From assembly GCF_021390195.1 (NCBI RefSeq), contig NZ_CP090003.1, positions 3,865,501 through 3,929,500 on the forward strand: 64,000 nt of DNA. Reading direction: 5' to 3'. Positions 60,013-64,000 of this stretch are shown in pieces (position 1 is the first letter of the stretch; each line of letters starts with the position of its first letter). A program made the translations under genes and the position numbers. The notes below the pieces were generated by a model. That model was given only the letters and a program-made list of their open reading frames with translations, had not been told where the DNA came from and searched no databases. The DNA comes from Flagellimonas sp. CMM7. GTDB lineage: Bacteria > Bacteroidota > Bacteroidia > Flavobacteriales > Flavobacteriaceae.

Positions 60013-60770
60013 AGATTGTAATCATTGAAGATGAACCTTTAGCATCAGAAAAATTAGAGCGCTATCTTCTAAAATATAGCGAGAAGGTTGAGGTCCTCAG
60101 CATATTGCCTTCTTTAGAACTAGCTATCCCGTGGATTACGGCGCATCAATCTAAAGTTGATTTGTTTTTTATGGACGTGCAATTGACAGATGGCCTCAGT
60201 TTCGAGATTTTTTCCAAAATACCAGTACAAAAGCCAGTAATCTTCACTACTGCCTTTGATGAGTTTGCCATAGACGCATTCAAGGTGAACAGTATTGATT
60301 ATTTATTAAAACCAATTATGTTCACTGATCTTTCAAGGGCTTTGCAGAAACTAAAATCATTTAAAGAACAGTTCTCAAATCCCTTGGAGTTGGCTCCGGT
60401 AATTCAAAAGCTACAAGAAAAAAAGTATAAGGACAGGTTTTTGGTTAGAATGGGTAATCACATTAATTCGGTACAGAGTAATTCAATAAATGCCTTTTTT
60501 GCAGAAGGGAGGGATGCCTATCTAATTACTGAGAAAGGAAAAAAGTACATCATTGAATATAAATTAGAAGCATTGGAAAAGTTGTTGGACCCAAAACTTT
60601 TTTTTCGTGTGAATAGAACCTTTATCGTTAACATCAACGCCATTACAGATGTTACTGTTTATGCCAACCGAAGGTTAAAACTTGTCTTAAGCTCAAAACT
60701 GGATAAAGAAGTTATTATTAGTAGAGAAAAGGTAGCTGATTTTAAAAAATGGTTTGAAGGACTGGCTTAA
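60009..60770 (+). CDS. LytTR-family response regulator
   Basis: A 253-residue response regulator. The receiver domain (1-120) has the acidic pair Glu7-Asp8, phosphoacceptor Asp56 in FFMDVQLTDG, and Lys in YLLKPI. The LytTR DNA-binding domain (about 145-250) opens RFLVRMGNHINSVQ and includes FFRVNRTFIVNINAI. It is controlled by the kinase two genes upstream. Its target is unknown; the repeat protein upstream is a candidate. Its stop codon shares the TTAA sequence with the stop of the convergent Crp gene. Confidence 0.95.
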   Translation: MKIVIIEDEPLASEKLERYLLKYSEKVEVLSILPSLELAIPWITAHQSKVDLFFMDVQLTDGLSFEIFSKIPVQKPVIFTTAFDEFAIDAFKVNSIDYLLKPIMFTDLSRALQKLKSFKEQFSNPLELAPVIQKLQEKKYKDRFLVRMGNHINSVQSNSINAFFAEGRDAYLITEKGKKYIIEYKLEALEKLLDPKLFFRVNRTFIVNINAITDVTVYANRRLKLVLSSKLDKEVIISREKVADFKKWFEGLA

Positions 60771-61342
60771 GGTTGATTGGTTTTTTCTTTTAGTTCTTTT
60801 AATGCCCGATTCAAACTTCTCGTGGTGACTCCTATATAATTTGAAATATCCTTTTTGGAGATTACCTCTGTAAACTCTGGGAAAATCTTTTTTAATCTTA
60901 TGATATTGTCTTCAATAGGGTAGGAATGCTGGTACGAATGTCTTGGGGCTTTATATCTAATCTTATCCGCAAGAGCTTTCATGACCAATCTATTAAAGTG
61001 ATTGTCCGTTTCTAACAATGCATTAAAACGAGTATGGGAAATGGAAAGAACCTTCAGTTGTGTTATGGCCTCTACAGAACATATGGTGTATTTTTTACTG
61101 AATACTTCTAATTCCCCAAATTCCATTCCCTCACCCAAGAATTCCTGAATAAATTCCTTTCCATTTTCATCAGAAATATAGCACTTACTGATTCCTTCCG
61201 TAATAAAATAGACTTTGTTGTACCTTCTGTCTTGTTCTATTATTCTATGCTTGGGGCCAAATTCTTCTTCACTTATATCATGTTTGCCAGCATCATATAG
61301 CTTTTTCACATAGGTAGCTAATTCCGGATTTATTCTAATCAT
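60767..61342 (-). CDS. Crp/Fnr-family transcription regulator
   Basis: A 191-residue regulator. An N-terminal cyclic-nucleotide-binding-like beta roll (about 25-115, with YFITEGISKCYI and GEGMEFGELEVF) is followed by a helix and a C-terminal winged HTH (about 150-188, SKKDISNYIGVTTRSLNRALKEL). No cysteines in the positions of an Fnr Fe-S cluster. Many flavobacterial members have unknown effectors. It is divergent from an MFS transporter across 81 bp that contain a GGACA/TGTCC inverted repeat, so it probably regulates both. Confidence 0.9.
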   Translation of the reverse strand: MIRINPELATYVKKLYDAGKHDISEEEFGPKHRIIEQDRRYNKVYFITEGISKCYISDENGKEFIQEFLGEGMEFGELEVFSKKYTICSVEAITQLKVLSISHTRFNALLETDNHFNRLVMKALADKIRYKAPRHSYQHSYPIEDNIIRLKKIFPEFTEVISKKDISNYIGVTTRSLNRALKELKEKTNQP

Positions 61343-61352
61343 TTTTTTAATG

Positions 61353-61364
61353 GGACAAATGTCC
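61353..61364. promoter_or_regulatory. GGACA-AA-TGTCC inverted repeat, putative Crp-family operator
   Basis: GGACA (61353-61357) and TGTCC (61360-61364) form a symmetric site with a 2-bp spacer, 11 bp upstream of the Crp/Fnr start and about 60 bp upstream of the MFS start. Its position in the divergent gap fits autoregulation. Confidence 0.4.
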
Positions 61365-61423
61365 TTTTTAGTGCTGCGAAGAAGTAATTTCTTTGCCCTT
61401 AAAGTTACGGAATACGATTTGCG

Positions 61424-62620
61424 ATGGCAACCAGAAGAAACAAAATTACACTTTCAAAACAGGGAATGTATACCCCAAAATTTATTCTTATTTGTTTGAG
61501 TTCACTTTTCTTTTCAGCAAGTTATAACATGTTGATTCCCGAACTTCCTTCTTATTTAAGCAGTTTGGGAGGGGCTAAGTATATTGGTCTTATTATAGCC
61601 CTCTTTACACTTACTGCGGGAATATCAAGACCTTTTAGTGGAAAGCTTACGGATACCATAGGCCGAAAGCCCGTCATGGTTTTTGGGGCTATGGTATGTT
61701 TGGTTTGTGGGTGTTTTTATCCCATTCTAACTACGGTGTATGGGTTTTTGCTGTTACGTTTGTTTCATGGTTTTTCCACAGGATTTACACCAACCGCAGC
61801 GTCAACTTTTGTTTCAGATGTTGTTCCAAGAGAAAGACTGGGAGAGGCCATGGGTATTCAAGGAATAGCCTTTAGTACCGGTCTGGCGTTGGGTCCTGCC
61901 TTGGGAAGTTATATTAAACTGTATTTTTCCTATTCGGTATTATTTTATAGTTCTTCTGCAATGGCTTTTTTAGCATTGTTACTGATAATCAATTTAAAAG
62001 AAACATTATCCCAGAAACAACGTTTTCGATTAGGGTTGTTAAAGATATCCAAGAACGATATTATAGCACTGGAGGCATTGCCACCGGCCATAATCACCTT
62101 TTTATCGTATGTAGGTTTTGGAGTGATTCTTACCCTTATACCCGATTGGACCGAAGCAGTTGGTTTTGTGAACAAAGGAGTGTTTTTTATTGTGTTCACG
62201 ATATCATCACTTTTAGCACGATTTATTGCTGGAAGGCTCTCCGATAGTTATGGAAGGATAAAAGTAATTGTTGTTGGTCTTGTATTGCTTTTGATTGCTT
62301 TGGTCCTTATAGGTTATTTAAACACGCAATCTGGATTATTGATTGGTGCTTCAATATATGGTCTTGCCATGGGCATAATTTCACCTGCAATAAATGCATG
62401 GACAATAGATTTGAGTTTGCCAGAACAAAAAGGCAAGGCCATGGCCACTATGTATATTGCCCTAGAAGCAGGAATAGGCCTAGGGGCCTTATGTTCGGGA
62501 TGGTATTATCAAGAGATGATTTCACGAATTCCTTTCATAATGTATTGCTGTGCGAGCTTAGCATTTATAGGAATTGGCTATATTATTGTGATAAAAAGAA
62601 ATATTATCACGAATTATTAA
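61424..62620 (+). CDS. MFS transporter
   Basis: A 398-residue major-facilitator protein of 12 helices. The loop 2-3 motif is GKLTDTIGRKPVM, and the mirrored loop 8-9 motif is GRLSDSYGRIKV. The family resembles drug or metabolite exporters of the YajR/YfcJ-like subset, but the substrate is not readable. Divergent from the Crp/Fnr gene. Confidence 0.92.
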   Translation: MATRRNKITLSKQGMYTPKFILICLSSLFFSASYNMLIPELPSYLSSLGGAKYIGLIIALFTLTAGISRPFSGKLTDTIGRKPVMVFGAMVCLVCGCFYPILTTVYGFLLLRLFHGFSTGFTPTAASTFVSDVVPRERLGEAMGIQGIAFSTGLALGPALGSYIKLYFSYSVLFYSSSAMAFLALLLIINLKETLSQKQRFRLGLLKISKNDIIALEALPPAIITFLSYVGFGVILTLIPDWTEAVGFVNKGVFFIVFTISSLLARFIAGRLSDSYGRIKVIVVGLVLLLIALVLIGYLNTQSGLLIGASIYGLAMGIISPAINAWTIDLSLPEQKGKAMATMYIALEAGIGLGALCSGWYYQEMISRIPFIMYCCASLAFIGIGYIIVIKRNIITNY

Positions 62621-62694
62621 AAAATCAGGGTTTTCAACGCTGTCATTTATTATCTTTAACCGATTTTATATTAATCATTTTAAAATTCAATTCC

Positions 62695-62699
62695 AGGAG
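62695..62699 (+). promoter_or_regulatory. Shine-Dalgarno site of the cold-shock-domain gene
   Basis: AGGAG lies 8 bp before the ATG at 62708. A clear Shine-Dalgarno sequence is unusual for a Flavobacteriaceae gene and is absent for most neighbours here. Confidence 0.55.
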
Positions 62700-62707
62700 T
62701 ATTATTT

Positions 62708-63166
62708 ATGGCTAAATCGCAACAGACGTATAACAAATCAGAAAGAGAGAAAAAACGCTTAAAGAAAAAAGAAGAGAAGCAAAAAAAGAAAGAAGCTAGA
62801 AAAGCCGAAGCTAAAGAAAGCGGCAAGACTGGTATTCAGTTTGCGTATGTAGATCATAACGGTAACCTTACCGACACTCCACCAGATCCTTCACAAAAAA
62901 TGGCTGTTGAAGCCGAAAGTATTACACTTGGTATTCCTAAAAAAGAAGAGGGTGATGAAGAAGAATTTGATCCTGTAAGAAATGGAAAAGTTTCATTTTT
63001 TGATACTTCAAAAGGATTCGGGTTTATTATTGATACAGAGAACCAAGAAAAATATTTCTGTCATGTTAGTGGTTTAATTGATGAAATCGCTGAGAATGAT
63101 AAAGTGTCTTTTGAACTTGAAAGAGGTATGAAGGGTATGAATGCCGTTCGTGTGAAGAAAATATAA
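62708..63166 (+). CDS. Cold-shock-domain protein with basic N-terminal extension
   Basis: A 152-residue RNA-binding protein. The N-terminal ~35 residues are a highly basic lysine/glutamate helix (KSEREKKRLKKKEEKQKKKEA), then a linker, then a cold-shock domain (about 92-152) with GKVSFFDTSKGFGFI and the RNP2-like KYFCHVSGL. Extended CSD proteins of this shape are common in Bacteroidota and probably act as RNA chaperones; the basic arm may bind rRNA or mRNA nonspecifically. It has a Shine-Dalgarno site, rare here. Confidence 0.93.
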   Translation: MAKSQQTYNKSEREKKRLKKKEEKQKKKEARKAEAKESGKTGIQFAYVDHNGNLTDTPPDPSQKMAVEAESITLGIPKKEEGDEEEFDPVRNGKVSFFDTSKGFGFIIDTENQEKYFCHVSGLIDEIAENDKVSFELERGMKGMNAVRVKKI

Positions 63167-63224
63167 TACCCATTTACATTGCCTAAATTCAAGACTTTTT
63201 AGCAATTGTAAAAAGTTTGTAGAT

Positions 63225-64000
63225 TCACTTTGTATTATTCTGTGGAATAAAGTCATCATCTATTAGAATTGTTTTTTCCGATGTATCTGTGAGTTTAATG
63301 TCTTTCACTTCTCCGGCACCCAAAAAACGATAGCGAATACCAGCTATGTCTCCAATAGACTCATTATAGGTTTTTGAAAACACCTTTTTGTTTTCCGCAA
63401 AAACAGTAAGATGTTTTTCCCTCACCTGAATTTTAATATTTCTGAATGTAGCCAATGCTATGCCAAGGTCAGAGAGGTCATGCTCTTTACCGTTTAGGTA
63501 GGTTTCGCTCAACATTACTCCCATTTCTGAAGCGCAACCTGGTATGGAGAAAGGGATGATCAATGAACTTTTTGTACCCATAATTACAATAGATGCATGC
63601 TGACAAACAGCCCATTTATCTTTATATACATTTTTTATAGTGGTGCTGAGTATAAAATTGTCACCAGAGACTTTTTCAAAATTTTTGACATAATGGAATG
63701 ATGAAACAAGAGGCTTCTCACTTTTCACTATTTCATCAATAACGTTAGGGGGGAGCGATAGTTTGTTTGAAATTTGGCGAACTTCCTTTATGTATTTTGG
63801 AATAGGTTCATAATTAACTGTGCCTAACCAACCATTGCTTTTTATGAATAAGTCATGCTGCTTTATTTTTTTTCCATCAATAAGCAGTTTTGCTCTAAAA
63901 TATCCTGGATAATAATAAATGCCTGTTGCCTGTTTTTGTTCTGGTTTTATCTTAATCGTTTTTGTCCGGTCCCAAAACTGTTGAATGTAGATACTGTCTG
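63225..64000 (-). CDS. Uncharacterised protein, C-terminal part only (5' end outside window)
   Basis: The frame is open from the stop at 63225 to the window end, at least 258 codons; the internal GTG at 63726-63728 is not a true start. The sequence includes [32 protein letters not shown], a strand pair [17 protein letters not shown], then a ~165-residue region ([50 protein letters not shown]) that looks like a beta-sandwich similar to lectin-like folds. I do not recognise the family. Only the C-terminal portion is visible, so the function is undetermined. Confidence 0.75.
   Translation of the reverse strand, partial: DSIYIQQFWDRTKTIKIKPEQKQATGIYYYPGYFRAKLLIDGKKIKQHDLFIKSNGWLGTVNYEPIPKYIKEVRQISNKLSLPPNVIDEIVKSEKPLVSSFHYVKNFEKVSGDNFILSTTIKNVYKDKWAVCQHASIVIMGTKSSLIIPFSIPGCASEMGVMLSETYLNGKEHDLSDLGIALATFRNIKIQVREKHLTVFAENKKVFSKTYNESIGDIAGIRYRFLGAGEVKDIKLTDTSEKTILIDDDFIPQNNTK

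Noticed and set aside
63225-63728. Start at the GTG at 63726-63728
   Set aside because: The frame continues upstream without stop to the window end with similar composition, so the gene is truncated by the window.
1-64000. Mobile elements, prophage, tRNA or rRNA genes
   Set aside because: No transposase, integrase, inverted terminal repeats or structural RNA recognised in any part.

Overview
The window reads as chromosomal DNA of a marine-type Bacteroidota, most likely family Flavobacteriaceae. The evidence is low G+C, densely packed genes, several -7 boxes of the Bacteroidota form TAnnTTTG (for example upstream of aroC and of the cytolysin-like gene), almost no Shine-Dalgarno sequences, many lipoproteins, and a typical flavobacterial gene set (Smr-less MutS2, one-chain branched-chain E1, DUF1835, DCC protein, DUF1704 protein). 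I see no tRNA, rRNA, CRISPR array, transposase or integrase. Both ends are cut inside genes.

Layout. 1-4305 (minus): an NTF2-like fragment, then an operon of a two-domain DUF1080 lipoprotein and two Tat-exported Gfo/Idh/MocA oxidoreductases, which fits periplasmic 3-keto-glycoside chemistry. 4463-6932: an alpha/beta hydrolase overlapping an LpxL-like acyltransferase, divergent from a rhomboid protease across a perfect 22-bp palindrome. 7001-8700: a TlpA-like thioredoxin lipoprotein and an outer-membrane protein gene broken by a 1-base frameshift. 8765-13834: a fused FAD/Fe-S 2-hydroxyacid dehydrogenase, an LpxH-like phosphoesterase, and aroC. 13891-18250: a dicarboxylate/amino-acid symporter and a tightly coupled trio of ATP-grasp ligase, N-formylglutamate amidohydrolase and DUF1704 (MATCAP-like) metallopeptidase. 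18296-28387 (all minus): MscS channel, DCC protein, amidohydrolase, ABM monooxygenase, CPBP protease, S10 peptidase, a DUF3471-like fragment, and the DUF3999/DUF2339 pair.

28604-32413 is one of the two most striking regions. A TPR regulator with a C-terminal LuxR-like helix-turn-helix faces a lipoprotein that is clearly a cholesterol-dependent-cytolysin family pore former without the usual cholesterol-recognition elements. The intergenic region between them carries paired TTGTCCAT repeats one helical turn apart. 32517-46607 is mostly housekeeping: epoxide-hydrolase-like enzyme, mutS2, di-haem peroxidase, SDR, YfcC carrier, ung, a lone receiver protein, nucleoside phosphorylase, SUI1 factor, 2OG dioxygenase and fused E1.

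The second striking region, 47958-54064, is a compact eight-gene operon: FAD oxidoreductase, methyltransferase, type III polyketide synthase, FabI-like SDR, FabZ-like dehydratase, ketosynthase, acyl carrier protein and a small membrane protein. It looks like a dedicated fatty-acid-type assembly line feeding a type III PKS, giving a methylated and oxidised alkyl-phenol, pyrone or quinone. 54104-64000 holds YceI, a coiled-coil small protein, an EamA transporter, a secreted protein with ten SD-x-HK repeats, and next to it a LytS-type kinase, a degenerate pseudokinase and a LytTR regulator. It ends with a Crp/Fnr regulator divergent from an MFS transporter, a cold-shock-domain protein and a truncated gene of unknown function.
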